Origin: Saccharomycopsis phalli
Taxonomy: Eukaryota; Ascomycota; Saccharomycetes; Ascoideales; Saccharomycopsidaceae
Length of the DNA: 64,000 nt
NCBI GenBank assembly: GCA_020342235.1
Contig: CP073219.1
Location: 496,001 to 560,000 of the forward strand
Direction: 5' to 3'
Shown in pieces: positions 48,703-59,040 of the stretch. Position 1 is the stretch's first letter; every line of letters starts with the position of its first letter. Under the pieces are notes generated by a model. It was not told where the DNA came from, did no database searches, and saw only the letters and a program-made list of their open reading frames with translations. A program made the position numbers and the translations under genes.

Positions 48703-49002
48703 ATGAATGATAATGGGAAGCCGTTGAAACATAATGAAAAGGATTCTGTTATATCTATTCCCATTAAGTCTTTTACTGCTTTTAGATTAAGATATTGCAC
48801 ACCACAACAAATCCAGAGCAATGATAAGGTGATATTTATAGGCCCGATTCCTGACGTATGGATTGCCGACCGGAGCTTGCACACCTGGGCCACCAAACTT
48901 AATCTTACTGATGTGAAGATGAGAAGAGTCTTACAAACTTTAATTAGGTTTGACGACCTCGACTATAATGGTTCGCTCAAGGATGGTTCTAGTACCACCA
49001 CC

Positions 49003-49047
<45 letters not shown>

Positions 49048-51654
49048 GAAGATGAGCTCAGTGATCTAGATGGTAGTATGGGTTCCAGACCTTCTGATAA
49101 TAGATTAGATAGTGGACGCAAGAAGGCTGACAGCAATGTAACAGAACTTCAACCCATACTAGCAAAGGCTAGCGAAACCACTGGACTGAAGCTTACCCAT
49201 GGTAAATTAAAATTTGAAGACCCCCAAAGAACAACAAAGGCAAAAATCCATATTGCTAAAAACATTGCTCCCGAACCTCTAATAGACAGGCAAGAGGAGG
49301 AGGAAGAAGAAGAAGAAGAAGAAGAAGAAGAAGAAAATGGAGAGTTGAATACAAAGAGGAGTCGAAAACACGGGCCCAAAAATAAGGCATTGTCCAGCAT
49401 GAAGTACAGGACATATGCAAAAGCAAAGAGCTTGAAATCCGAAATGCAGGAAGGTGAGAGAGAGTTACGGAAGAAAGTCTTTGGTAGATATTTGACAGGA
49501 GAGGTTGTTAAAGTCCAGAAAATGATTGTCATGGTCAAAACAACCCGTACATACGTCAGTGAAGTCACTGAGTCTAGTGCCTTACAAAACAGAGTGTCGG
49601 AACGTTGGAGAGAGTATATAGTTGTTGCCAGATCGACTGGTGACTTGGACAGGCCCATACTCATCCAGTTTTATACCAAGAGAGACATCAAACGATACGA
49701 ACATAAGTTTTCTACTGGGAAAGATAGGCGGAGGCGCAACAAGAACTTAGACTTCGTCCTAGATACTGATAAATGCAGCATCAGCTTTTTTAATACATTG
49801 GATAAACCTATAGCTGTCACTGTTCCATATGAAGGAGGCGTCAAAATTTACATATTCAAGGCACATTCTATGTTTGGATCGTTCTCGTGGTTCCTGTTTC
49901 TACGAGAGTCGTGCGGGTTCCCGACAGGTAACAGTATTAAAGTGGACGTTCCTGATTTGAAACTTTCTCTTGAAATCATTATAGATGAAGATTATTATGA
50001 AAGTCTTCTCAAGAACCATACCGAAACTATAGACTTGCCCTTTTATGACAAGGGGTATGGCAGTGTGAATTCTAAGGCACTATGTTATATTATCGATTTG
50101 ATATTAGAAAAATTAAAACAACTAGAGGATAATTTTTCTAGAATATCTAATTGGATAAGTAATGCCGAGAATCACAAATTAGGATTTGCCTGGAGATGCT
50201 ACGACCGTTTAGAATGGATGAGAGATATTAATTTTAACATATTGCATATAAACAGCATTCTAGGAAAGACCCATAGCTTAGAATTAAGAATCATTGAACA
50301 ATCACCTACAAGTTTGTTATCTTCTAAATCAAATATTATCCAAGAACCAGATCCAATTGAAGGCTTTTTGCACAAATCAACCAATGCAGTGGGAGATAAA
50401 AAGAATCCACTTTTTAGCAGAGAACTTCATACGTTGAAATTTTTTTATTCCATGGGCGACTTATTATTGTTCTGTCCATATTACTACGGTTTGCCTCCTA
50501 TGAGAAGTTTGTATGATGGTAGGAAGTGTAAGCTGCACGATGCACTACTTGAAATATCCCGGTCACTACTGGAAGAAACAGAAAACTCGTCATTTCCAAT
50601 AGATTCACATGGTCACATTAAGTGGCTAAAACCTGGAATATCTTCTGCTGATTTTGAAAAGTATGATCTTAATGCACAGATGGAGCTAGAGCGTCAGAGT
50701 TATTTGCTTATCAGGTCAGAGGGACTAATAACTTTGAGTACAATAAAAGGGATATACTCTATTTCGCACAGGGGTAATGAAGATTGTTATTTTGAAATAA
50801 TACTAAACAGAAATAATCGGATTGTGCTAAAGTCGCCCAACTCCTCGATACGAAGCATCTGGATCAAAAAATTGTCCAAACTAGTAGAATATTGGAAGCT
50901 TCGAAAGCAAGAAGATTCACATGTGATAAAGTATGTCAGAGATATGAATACGAGTATACTAGGAATTGAACCTGAATCAGAGGCAAATTTTGTTGAAAGG
51001 GCGTCGAAATGGGAACTTGATAAGGGCATTGCTAGCGCAAGAGTATTTCATATAAACTCCCTATCATTAATCCGATCTATAATTTACAGTGGTAAATTGT
51101 ACAGAAAGCCACGGAAACATTCAAATTTTGACAATTATTATGTAACTCTTACCCCAGGATATCTTCTGATGTTTACAATGTTCAAGAGACGCACACTAAA
51201 CAAAACAGCAATGTACTCTGAATTCCAACATCATTCAAGTATTGCGTTAAAGGACTGCTACTTATACTCGGGAAAACTAACTGCCATGGATCTTTTGCAC
51301 CGTGACCGTAACTTTGATAGTGCAAATCCCGGCCAGCATGTTCTACCCAAAGTATATATTGATGGTTGGAAGTCATGCGAAGAGGAATCGGCCAGATGTT
51401 TTACTCTATGGATTGGAGGAAAGAGGCTTATAAAAAACGCAATGAGTAAAAAGGGAACCGAGGCATTTGACGATGAGTCAAGAAATAAGAGTAAGGCGCT
51501 CTGGAAGTCTGTTAATCGGCTAGGTATGGCAGGCAGAACCATGGTATTTATGGCAAGATCAAGACAAGAAAGGGATCTATGGGTACTAAATATTTTAAAT
51601 GAAACAGGTAGGTTTAAGGAGTTTGTGGATAACAGCGAAATTCATTTAACATAG
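48703..51654 (+). CDS. Spo71-like PH-domain protein
   Basis: In S. cerevisiae, Spo71 is needed for prospore membrane growth. The 983-aa protein has the same layout: an N-terminal block (RVLQTLIRFDDLDYN, and KAKSLKSEMQEGERELRKKV), a middle PH-like region (EYIVVARSTGDLDRPILIQF), a second PH-like stretch (QSYLLIRSEGLITLSTIKGI), and a C-terminal PH domain at about residues 790-960 (YSGKLYRKPRKHSNFDNYYV, DLWVLNILNETGRF at the end). Polythreonine (18 residues, from ACC/ACT codons near 48990-49047) and polyglutamate (near 49300-49335) tracts mark variable linkers. Many CUG-clade species do not form classical spores, so a different role is possible. I leave the symbol open. Confidence 0.7.
48990..49047. 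repeat. ACC/ACT trinucleotide repeat coding for polythreonine
   Basis: Eighteen Thr codons in a row: ACC first, then ACT. In-frame length change would be tolerated, so this is a likely polymorphic tract. Confidence 0.9.
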
Positions 51655-51704
51655 CATAAATTAATAAATACACAGTCGAATAGACTAATAATAAAATTTA
51701 ATAT

Positions 51705-54700
51705 CTAATTTCCATCCGTATCATCCTCACTGCTCTCAGTTATCTTTTCTTTGCCACTGTCATTCGTCCACTTATTATATCCCATATAGCCTTTATCCGA
51801 GCTGTTCATTGATTCCCACTCTTTATCTATTCCCTTGAATAAAGAGCTCCATCTAGGAGATTTCGAATTCTGCACAGGAGTGGTCAGTTTGAACAGCATC
51901 TGATCTTTGGGGGTCGTAACGTTCAGCGATTTTTCATCAAAAGTAACCCTCAAACTTTCCTTAACCGAAGCTTTTGTGTTTGGCGACTCTTGTAAAGGCA
52001 GCTCTTTTAATACCGGAGAAGCATCCTTTGGTGACAGTTCTTGAACGGGTCTTGAATCTTCTTCGACAAAATCAATTGGTTCTAGCAATTTATTAGACGG
52101 ATCAGAAGTAATCTCGTCTTTTTGTGTATCACGAGCAATGCTTGATAATAACTCAGTTTGATTGAGATTCAATAGTTGCTCTCTGGTACTATCATCGGAA
52201 TCGAAACCCGAACTGCTATCGGAATCAGATTTGTCAGATTCATAGTATTCTTCGTTCATAGCTTGCAAATCTCTATCGTTATATTTATCCAACAAGCTCT
52301 CGTGATTCTCCAATAATCCTTCATGCTTTAACTGCAAAAGTTGTTCCTTAGTACTGTCATCACTCACATCACTGCCATAGTCACTTTCTTCACTTTCATT
52401 CTCTTCATTGTCTTTATCAATATCAAGATTTATCGTCTGAACCTCTTGCATATTTATGGCCTCATGTTCATGTTCCGTGTCAGAACTTTCAACTTTCTCC
52501 CGAAGCGGAGTTCTCATGAGAAGTACTGCATCAGTGTTGTTTTGCATTGAAGAAAACTCCTCATTATCCAATCTAGCCGTCTCTAACTCCAAATCGCTAG
52601 ACAGGTCGCTATCAAAATCACTATCGTCATCAGAAGAAGAGTCTTCATTGTCAAAACTGACATTAAGAGCACCACATAAGGCCTCCATTAAATTGTCCCA
52701 GACAGGAACATTGATAACATTGTTTGGTCCGAGGGTAGTTCCTAAAGCATTGCTGTTTCTATTTTTGTGATCTATTCCTACTTCCACGTACACTTTCTGG
52801 ATTGGAATTCTAATAGTCGGTGGCTTAATAATTGCAGTAGGTGAAAGTACAAGTAAGGCAACATTGCTATGGCTTTCAAACTCTTCCCCAAATACCTTTA
52901 TCAAGTAGTTTGTGATGTAATTATTGACGTTTAACGGCAAAGTTTCTCCCTTGCCTAAGTTCTCAATCAAAGCGTCTATGCTTTGGTTTTCTTCTGTATT
53001 GTTATAAGTGGAAAAAGTTTCGCTAATATTGACAATAAGAATTTTCTCAATCTTAAACTTCAAAGTTTTGATGATATTGGCCAACATAGTCCGCTGATTC
53101 TCTTCGATCATCTTGCCATTGACCACGAATATAAACAAGATCTTGGGAACCGAAAATATACTTCTAACACTAAATCGACTAGTAGTGCTAGAACCTTTGC
53201 TGTAGCGCGTTGATTGACTATTAAAAGCCAAAGTGGTTTGTGAGTCAGCACTATGCAGAAAAATTGTAGTGTCTTCGTTCTCACTAGTACTTGGCGATTC
53301 TGGCTTTAGCAAATGTTTAAGAGTTCCTGTAATAATGCTGAGAGGAAACTGAGTCTCATAATCAGAAAATGCAACAGTCCACTTTTGAATCACTTCATTT
53401 TTGGTTGCTTCCACTGACATATAGACAGATCGAGTTTTAAAATCCAACTTTATGATGGCAGTAGAAATGATTTCCATTGAAGGAGACCGACTAGCCATGT
53501 CAAGGTTAAGTACCAACGGATTTTTACTATCAGAGGGGTTCACAATAATCAATACCGTCTTGAATAGGAACACTTCTTGACTGACGAAATCAGAGGGATC
53601 CATTGTATTTATCGAAATGAATAACACATCTGCCAATCTTAATTCACCGAGTGATTTAACGTCAATTTTAGTGTCATCATCCAATAGTGCGACCAAATGA
53701 TTAATCAACTTTTCCTGAACTAAAGATATAGATGCTTTATCATTTGTATTATCAGTTGACACAGAAAGCGAAGAACTTGCAGAATTAGACCTGGTGATGC
53801 TATTAAATTCATCCGTCACCGGAGAGGGAGATCTGGAAGCTGACGATACCACCGATGACACGGCGGAAAAAGTAGATCCTCTTCTATCCATCGCATAATT
53901 TCTTATAGGTTTTGTCATTTTACCAAAATCTGAACTTGGCGAGCCATCGATATTTGCAGCTTTTGCCTTCTGGTTGAGAATGTCGTAAGCCAAGTCATTC
54001 ATACTCTTTTTAGTTGGGGTGTCCTCTTCACTTTTATAAGGAATATCGATGGACAAGTTGTTCTTGTTTCTGGCTAAACCCGAGTTTCTGTTTGGGGATG
54101 ACAGTGAGGAAGTGCCAGTATAATTTTCATAAGGCAATGTTGGTTTCTTCACTGGTGCTCCAATTTTCATACCAGGAACGGATTTTGCGCTTCTTAGTTT
54201 TGATCTATTCGGAGGTTGAGGAGCGGGCCGATACACCTGAAATTGGGAAGCAATAATCGGCTGCTTTTCAGGAAGTTTTGGGGCTCTTCTTGTCGCTGGA
54301 TGACCATCACCTGGTTTATGACTGAGAGTTGGACTGACAATACCTAGATCATTTGTCAGCATGGAATGGCTTGGTACGCCATTTCTAGACTTCAAAGGTG
54401 AGAGCATAGACTTCCCCAAGGTATTTTGAATGTAAGGATTGTTTGACTTTGCCAAATCCAGCTTCATCATATGTCTATCAAGATATGGGCTAGTGTTGAA
54501 AGAGCTGCTGGGGCTGTTGACATTTTGATATGGATTAAACACAGGGCTAGCCACCCTATCAGTATTGACATTAAGGTTTATCTTCTTGGGAGTTGCATTT
54601 TCAGGAGACACAGTCGAGGATGTCTTTAAAAGGGCTGGCTTTAGTTCATATGTTGCATACAAGGTCACCAAAGATTCGGCCAACGCTTGGCTCTTTGGAA

Positions 54701-55907
54701 CAGCTCTGACATGGCCTTGACATTTGTAGCAAATAGGAAACGCTCTGTCGGCCAAAGGTATCTTATTATAATTTAGTCCCTTGGGTCCCTCAGCTATAGA
54801 CCGTTCTTTCTCCAACTCAACGCAGGACCGCAAGCACACTTCATGGCAGAAACACCCACATTTTAGCTCTACAGGAGCGTCCATTTCATTAGGAGATGTT
54901 GGAAGTGCCAGGTCTAATCTTTCATCACATATAACGCAAGGAATGTCAATGAGGCTCGGCTTCAAAGGGTTGGGCTGCTTTCTGTGCCTGCTTGCCTCAT
55001 ATTCCAGATCACCATTTAACTCGTGTCTAAAATTATAAGGTGCGCCTATTTCCGGAGTTTTCAAAGCCATGGGCTGCCGGGTACTTGGTGTTCTTTTAGA
55101 CATGCCCTTGTTAATTTCCATTTCCAAAAGTTTGTCTTTGAGTCTCTTGGGCTTCCCGTCGCTACTTGCCAGTGTGGATCGCATTTTCTTGGGTATAATG
55201 GAACTCAAGTTAGATATACTTGGTTTCTTTATGACTATGGGGGAAGATACCGGGGAGGTATTGTGCGATACATCAAATGGCGATGGAATAGGCTTGTAGT
55301 TTTTCGTCTCATGACCAGTAATCGTCGAGTGCGAAGATGCACTGCTTAGCAAATTCAGGCTATATGCCCCTGATTTCGGAGTAGACAACGGGGAAGGAAG
55401 CTTACTGGTGACAGAATTAGTGGTCGTGGCAGAATTCTGCCCACTACTATTTCGCAGAGCCTGCTTGAAGTATAGTCTGGAAGCTTCGTAGTTAGTGATG
55501 GGCGACGCCGCACCTTTCACCAGCCCCACTGATGCTGCTGAAATGTTCCGTATCTGCGGTCGCGACTGAAGTGGAGACAGAACTCTGCTCTTTGGTGAAG
55601 ACATGCCCGATGACAGATGAGAAATGCTGGTTGTCTCGATGCTGGATCCAGTGGCATTGTCTTTATCAGTGTGTGATGATGTCAGTTTGCGGGTGCCGAT
55701 TCTCCACTTTAACGGTAAGGAACGTGTGTTAGAAGAGGCATGAGGCGCACTGTTTGGTAGAGAAGTGCTTGAACCGCTGTTATCAAACGAAGTACTACTC
55801 TTATTCTTTAGTATTTTCACAGACAAGGAATTCGTCGAGACACTGGGCTGGTTTTCGTTGGGTGACGTATTGAGCCGCCGAAGCAACGGAGAAGGTAATG
55901 AATTCAT
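51705..55907 (-). CDS. FAR1: Far1/Ste5-type mating scaffold with RING, PH-like and VWA-like domains
   Basis: Far1 arrests the cell cycle in pheromone and links Gbetagamma to Cdc24 for mating projections. The 1400-aa protein begins MNSLPSPLLRRLN and has many SP/TP sites. A RING-H2 lies at about residues 322-395 (CVICDERLDL, then CGCFCHEVCL, then ICYKCQGHVRAVP). A PH-like region lies near 730-860 (LGELRLADVLFISINTMD, VQKWTVAF-type end). A VWA-like segment reads ILFIFVVNGKMIEENQRTML. The acidic tail has a duplicated module (DDSTKEQLLQL and DDSTREQLLNL). RING, PH and VWA in that order mark the Ste5/Far1 family. S. cerevisiae Far1 has 830 aa; the long form suits CUG-clade FAR1. The open frame reaches a TTG at 55961; the first ATG is at 55907. 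Confidence 0.7.
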   Translation of the reverse strand: MNSLPSPLLRRLNTSPNENQPSVSTNSLSVKILKNKSSTSFDNSGSSTSLPNSAPHASSNTRSLPLKWRIGTRKLTSSHTDKDNATGSSIETTSISHLSSGMSSPKSRVLSPLQSRPQIRNISAASVGLVKGAASPITNYEASRLYFKQALRNSSGQNSATTTNSVTSKLPSPLSTPKSGAYSLNLLSSASSHSTITGHETKNYKPIPSPFDVSHNTSPVSSPIVIKKPSISNLSSIIPKKMRSTLASSDGKPKRLKDKLLEMEINKGMSKRTPSTRQPMALKTPEIGAPYNFRHELNGDLEYEASRHRKQPNPLKPSLIDIPCVICDERLDLALPTSPNEMDAPVELKCGCFCHEVCLRSCVELEKERSIAEGPKGLNYNKIPLADRAFPICYKCQGHVRAVPKSQALAESLVTLYATYELKPALLKTSSTVSPENATPKKINLNVNTDRVASPVFNPYQNVNSPSSSFNTSPYLDRHMMKLDLAKSNNPYIQNTLGKSMLSPLKSRNGVPSHSMLTNDLGIVSPTLSHKPGDGHPATRRAPKLPEKQPIIASQFQVYRPAPQPPNRSKLRSAKSVPGMKIGAPVKKPTLPYENYTGTSSLSSPNRNSGLARNKNNLSIDIPYKSEEDTPTKKSMNDLAYDILNQKAKAANIDGSPSSDFGKMTKPIRNYAMDRRGSTFSAVSSVVSSASRSPSPVTDEFNSITRSNSASSSLSVSTDNTNDKASISLVQEKLINHLVALLDDDTKIDVKSLGELRLADVLFISINTMDPSDFVSQEVFLFKTVLIIVNPSDSKNPLVLNLDMASRSPSMEIISTAIIKLDFKTRSVYMSVEATKNEVIQKWTVAFSDYETQFPLSIITGTLKHLLKPESPSTSENEDTTIFLHSADSQTTLAFNSQSTRYSKGSSTTSRFSVRSIFSVPKILFIFVVNGKMIEENQRTMLANIIKTLKFKIEKILIVNISETFSTYNNTEENQSIDALIENLGKGETLPLNVNNYITNYLIKVFGEEFESHSNVALLVLSPTAIIKPPTIRIPIQKVYVEVGIDHKNRNSNALGTTLGPNNVINVPVWDNLMEALCGALNVSFDNEDSSSDDDSDFDSDLSSDLELETARLDNEEFSSMQNNTDAVLLMRTPLREKVESSDTEHEHEAINMQEVQTINLDIDKDNEENESEESDYGSDVSDDSTKEQLLQLKHEGLLENHESLLDKYNDRDLQAMNEEYYESDKSDSDSSSGFDSDDSTREQLLNLNQTELLSSIARDTQKDEITSDPSNKLLEPIDFVEEDSRPVQELSPKDASPVLKELPLQESPNTKASVKESLRVTFDEKSLNVTTPKDQMLFKLTTPVQNSKSPRWSSLFKGIDKEWESMNSSDKGYMGYNKWTNDSGKEKITESSEDDTDGN

Positions 55908-56352
55908 GCTAGTGTCCCTTTTTCGCTGATTGTATATCTGTGCTGTATTCTCTATCTTCAATATTCAACCCACTTTACCAAAAGTGATCACAAGGGTTTG
56001 CTTCGATGAACTTTAATGGATGACAAAAAAAAAATGCGCCCAGTCTATTGTGGTTCTGTATCGCTGGCCTATTTGGTTTCAAACCACCCGCTACTCCGCC
56101 CTATTATTGTAACAAGTCCTGGTGCGTTTAAAGGAGATCCCAAACGATGGCTATTTTCGACTTAAGTAGTCTAACTAAAATGGCCTTGGAAGACAAATGG
56201 CAATTACTGACAACTACAGGAGCATGCAGGCATCTGCATGAACGTTTTATCAATAATGCTCGTAAGACAATCACGCCTGTGTCAGAGGTTACGAGATCTC
56301 ATTAGACGGTACTAAAGCTGCAGAGTGTGAATAATTTTCAATTACGATTTAT
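55908..56352. other. FAR1 promoter region
   Basis: About 445 bp upstream of FAR1 and downstream of PDA1. GGTTTCAAACC near 56078 gives a near match (minus strand TTTGAAACC) to the Ste12-type TGAAACA pheromone element. A 52-codon plus frame at 56147-56305 lacks any family resemblance and I do not call it. Confidence 0.35.
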
Positions 56353-57558
56353 TTACTCTACTCTAACATCCTGGGCGAATCCCTTCTTTTGGAAGTCCCA
56401 AGTGTCGTCAGAGATTCTTCCACGAAGAGTTGGAATCTCACTTCCTGGAACATAAACATCCTCAAACAAGATGTCCATCTTCGCCTCTGGAGGTGGAGCG
56501 GCCTCGGCCTCCTTGGTTTGCTCATCGACGTGCTTTCTAGCTTCCTTGTCATACGCCTTGATTTCCTCCTCGGTAGCAATATTGTAGTCCAAAAGTCTTT
56601 GCTTCAATCCACTGATTGGATCGTTTCTGGATCTCATGTGTTGAATCTCCTCTCTGGTTCTGTACGTGGTACCTGGGTCAGACATGGAGTGTCCACCATA
56701 TCTGTACGTCTCGTACTCCAAAACCAAAGGTCCGTTGCCATCAGCACACCAGTCCTTGGCGAACTTGGATGCCTGGTAACAAGCCAAGACATCCATACCG
56801 TTAACCTTCAAACCAGGAATGTATTGACCTCTCTTGTAGTACTCAGTCAAAGCAGAAGATCTGGCAGCAGCAGTACCCATACCATACTTGTTGTTTTCGC
56901 ACGCGAAAACACATGGCAAGTTCCACAATTTAGCCATGTTGAAAGCCTCAAAGACTTGGCCTTGGTTAGCAGCACCATCACCGTAAAGAGTGAAAGAACA
57001 GTTCTTCTCATTCTTGTACTTGTGGGCAAAGGCCAAACCAGCACCCAATGGGATCTGAGCACCAACAATTCCGTTTCCTCCGTAGAAGCCAGGGGCATAC
57101 ATGTGCATAGATCCACCCTTACCGTAAGAAACACCGCTTCTTCTTCCCATAAGTTCAGCCAAGACAGCCTTAACTGGGGCACCTCTCAAGTAGGTGAAAC
57201 CGTGACATCTGTAGGAGGTGATGACAGAGTCTTCTTTGGTAATAGCAGACTCAATACCAACAGCAACAGCCTCTTGCCCAACACTCAAGTGACAGAAACC
57301 TCTGATCTTCTTGGCCTTGTACAAAGCATCAGAAGCCATTTCCATTCTTCTGATGACAATCATCTCCTTATACATCTTCAACAAGGTAGACTTTTCGGTT
57401 TGGAAAGTGGTAGCCGGCGCTTCCAAGTTGTAAGTCTCAAACGAACTGGCCGGTAATTCAATAGTAATTAAATCATCGTTAGCGGTAGCTAAACCTCTAG
57501 ACAATAATCTACTGGCCTTCTGACTAACAATACGTTTAGTACCAAGAGATCTCAACAT
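56353..57558 (-). CDS. PDA1: Pyruvate dehydrogenase E1 alpha subunit
   Basis: Pda1 with Pdb1 forms the thiamine-diphosphate E1 of the mitochondrial pyruvate dehydrogenase complex. The 401-aa protein has a basic targeting peptide (MLRSLGTKRIVSQKASRLLS). The catalytic core is RCHGFTYLRGAPVKAVLAEL, then the TPP/Mg motif GDGAANQGQVFEAFNMA. The phosphorylation loop is YRYGGHSMSDPGTTYRTREE, whose Ser is the target of Pkp kinases. Leu is mostly CTT/TTG and I found no CTG codon, consistent with strong codon bias. A long open frame on the other strand (56389-57456) is a shadow of this bias. Confidence 0.96.
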   Translation of the reverse strand: MLRSLGTKRIVSQKASRLLSRGLATANDDLITIELPASSFETYNLEAPATTFQTEKSTLLKMYKEMIVIRRMEMASDALYKAKKIRGFCHLSVGQEAVAVGIESAITKEDSVITSYRCHGFTYLRGAPVKAVLAELMGRRSGVSYGKGGSMHMYAPGFYGGNGIVGAQIPLGAGLAFAHKYKNEKNCSFTLYGDGAANQGQVFEAFNMAKLWNLPCVFACENNKYGMGTAAARSSALTEYYKRGQYIPGLKVNGMDVLACYQASKFAKDWCADGNGPLVLEYETYRYGGHSMSDPGTTYRTREEIQHMRSRNDPISGLKQRLLDYNIATEEEIKAYDKEARKHVDEQTKEAEAAPPPEAKMDILFEDVYVPGSEIPTLRGRISDDTWDFQKKGFAQDVRVE

Positions 57559-58155
57559 TTGTGGTCAGCGAAAAAATCAATGGCTAAAAATTATATAGGC
57601 GAAAAACACCCGCACGAAAACCATCACCAGACTATCACAATCAGTGGGGATCGTAGTCCGATAATTACCCGGATTGAAAAAGTAGCCCAATCCACCAGCA
57701 CAGCGCAGCATTGAGTGGCTTGGCCAGAATAATATGTACTGTTTGCGATTTCCAGTCTGTTCTTTAATTATCCCTATTGAATATGACCTGTCGACAATTG
57801 TCTAACATCCAAACTGGATGCGTGTGTTAGCATGCGCCGAGGCAACATTAATAAGTATTTAGTTTGTGACAACAAAGAATAAGTAAGCACAAGGGTATAG
57901 CTGTTTTTTTTCGTTGATATTCATGCTGAGGCCTTGCCATGAAGACTGGTTGTTGTCAATGAGTATAGTTGTAAACCATCATTGTTAAAATATTTCGAGA
58001 ATATTTCCTTGCTGCAGATGGCAAAGGCGGATAGATTTATATACAGAACATCACAAGTGCCTTAAATGATGTGATGTCCACACAATCAACGTAGATCTGC
58101 TTTTATATTGTCTGATAAGGTTATGCGGTTACAAGACTTTTATGGATAAAAGTCG

Positions 58156-58390
58156 AAAAATACTATTACATGGGGTTTTGATTTAGTCAGTTAATTAGAA
58201 CGACAGTACCACTCATGTCAAACAGGTACCGTGTGTAGATAATACCCGATTCTAATAACCTGGAGCTATGGTAAATGTAATAAAGTCCGTACCAACCTTA
58301 ATTCTTTCTGATACAAGATTCGAACTCCCACGTTTAGTATTAGATAATTACCCTAAACAAATCTCTTTGACCAGTTGAGGCAATACCAAG
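58156..58390 (-). ncRNA. Candidate pol III unit: tRNA-like A and B boxes, hairpin, T5
   Basis: On the minus strand, TGCCTCAACTGG (58382-58371) matches an A box at 11 of 12 positions, and AGTTCGAATCT (58326-58316) matches a B box at 9 of 11. About 45 nt separate them, as in tRNAs. The acceptor and anticodon stems of an intact tRNA do not form, so it is a decayed tRNA or a pol III leader. Downstream lies a hairpin with outer stem 58250-58256/58194-58200 (perfect) and inner stem 58225-58231/58204-58210. The inner stem has a G-U pair only when read as minus-strand RNA. A run of five T (58160-58156) could terminate it. It is not a homologue of a known RNA that I can name. Confidence 0.3.
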
Positions 58391-58547
58391 GCTGCCGTGC
58401 CGTACGTTCACGTCACTCCTTTCCTGACTCCGTTACCATTTATATAGCCCATCTCGCCCACCAAATAGGTCAAGCAAATACATTCTAACTATCTTATCAG
58501 CATGTGTTTTAGTTATTATATTACAGTAAACAAGTGAAATCGTTCAA

Positions 58548-58643
58548 ATGGGTACTCGACAGAAAAGATTTGACGACCAAAGGCGACATCAAAGACCCAG
58601 TATTGTGGAGCTATTGATAAAAAAGTTTAAATTGAATAGCTAA
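58548..58643 (+). CDS. Tiny basic ORF behind a TATA box, unproven
   Basis: A 31-codon frame begins with ATG at 58548, 102 bp after a TATATA at 58441-58446 and before any other ATG in this frame that I see. It reads MGTRQKRFDDQRRHQ, then RPSIVELLIKKFKLNS. It is very basic and could form one helix. The TATA-to-ATG distance suits a yeast gene. It may be a real small gene, the last exon of a spliced one, or chance. I do not know a family. Confidence 0.25.
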   Translation: MGTRQKRFDDQRRHQRPSIVELLIKKFKLNS

Positions 58644-59040
58644 CTTTTCATTTTTTTTGCAACATCTAGTATTTTTAGGAGACGTAGATTCTCACTATGT
58701 AATTGCTATTTTTCAAGAGTCACCAATTTCATAATGGGAAGCCAAGCAGCTCGATGCTGTTGTTTTCAGTTGTCTAAACTGGGCCGAAAAAGATTCATCT
58801 TTTTTAGCATTGTTTGTTTAGTCTCCCAAACTTTAATAATCCACTCAGAAATTCACAACTTCAAGAAATACGTAGTTTCTGACCACTGGAATGAGCGTCA
58901 ACTTGTTAGTTTCAGGGCTTTATTACTACATGCGTGTGCCCGCATGGCTGTTCCATTGTGCTATTTTACAGGGTCTAAATGAGTGGTGAAATCCATATAA
59001 AAAAAGTATTATACATCATCACATTAATCGTGAAGTTGCA

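Larger units (their letters stand above)
57559..59040. other. 1.5-kb intergenic region between PDA1 and VCX1
   Basis: The largest gap in the window. It holds the PDA1 promoter, a minus-strand tRNA-like unit (58156-58390), a TATATA box at 58441-58446 followed by a 31-codon plus ORF (58548-58643), and the VCX1 promoter (TATA-like ataaaaaaag near 58998). An 82-codon plus frame at 58734-58982 has no family resemblance. No intact tRNA is present. Confidence 0.5.

Noticed and set aside
55908-55961. N-terminal extension of FAR1 to a TTG codon
   Set aside because: There is no ATG in the extension. Yeast initiation at TTG is not expected.
56147-56305. 52-codon plus-strand frame between PDA1 and FAR1
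   Set aside because: No recognisable motif and no promoter evidence.
56389-57456. 355-codon plus-strand frame opposite PDA1
   Set aside because: It is a shadow of PDA1's biased codon use. The product has no family-like motif, and PDA1 is unmistakable on the other strand.
58310-58390. Intact tRNA gene on the minus strand
   Set aside because: A and B boxes are present, but the acceptor and anticodon stems do not pair, so a working tRNA is not supported.
58734-58982. 82-codon plus-strand frame before VCX1
   Set aside because: Cys-rich start with no recognisable motif. It ends just before VCX1 and is best explained as chance.
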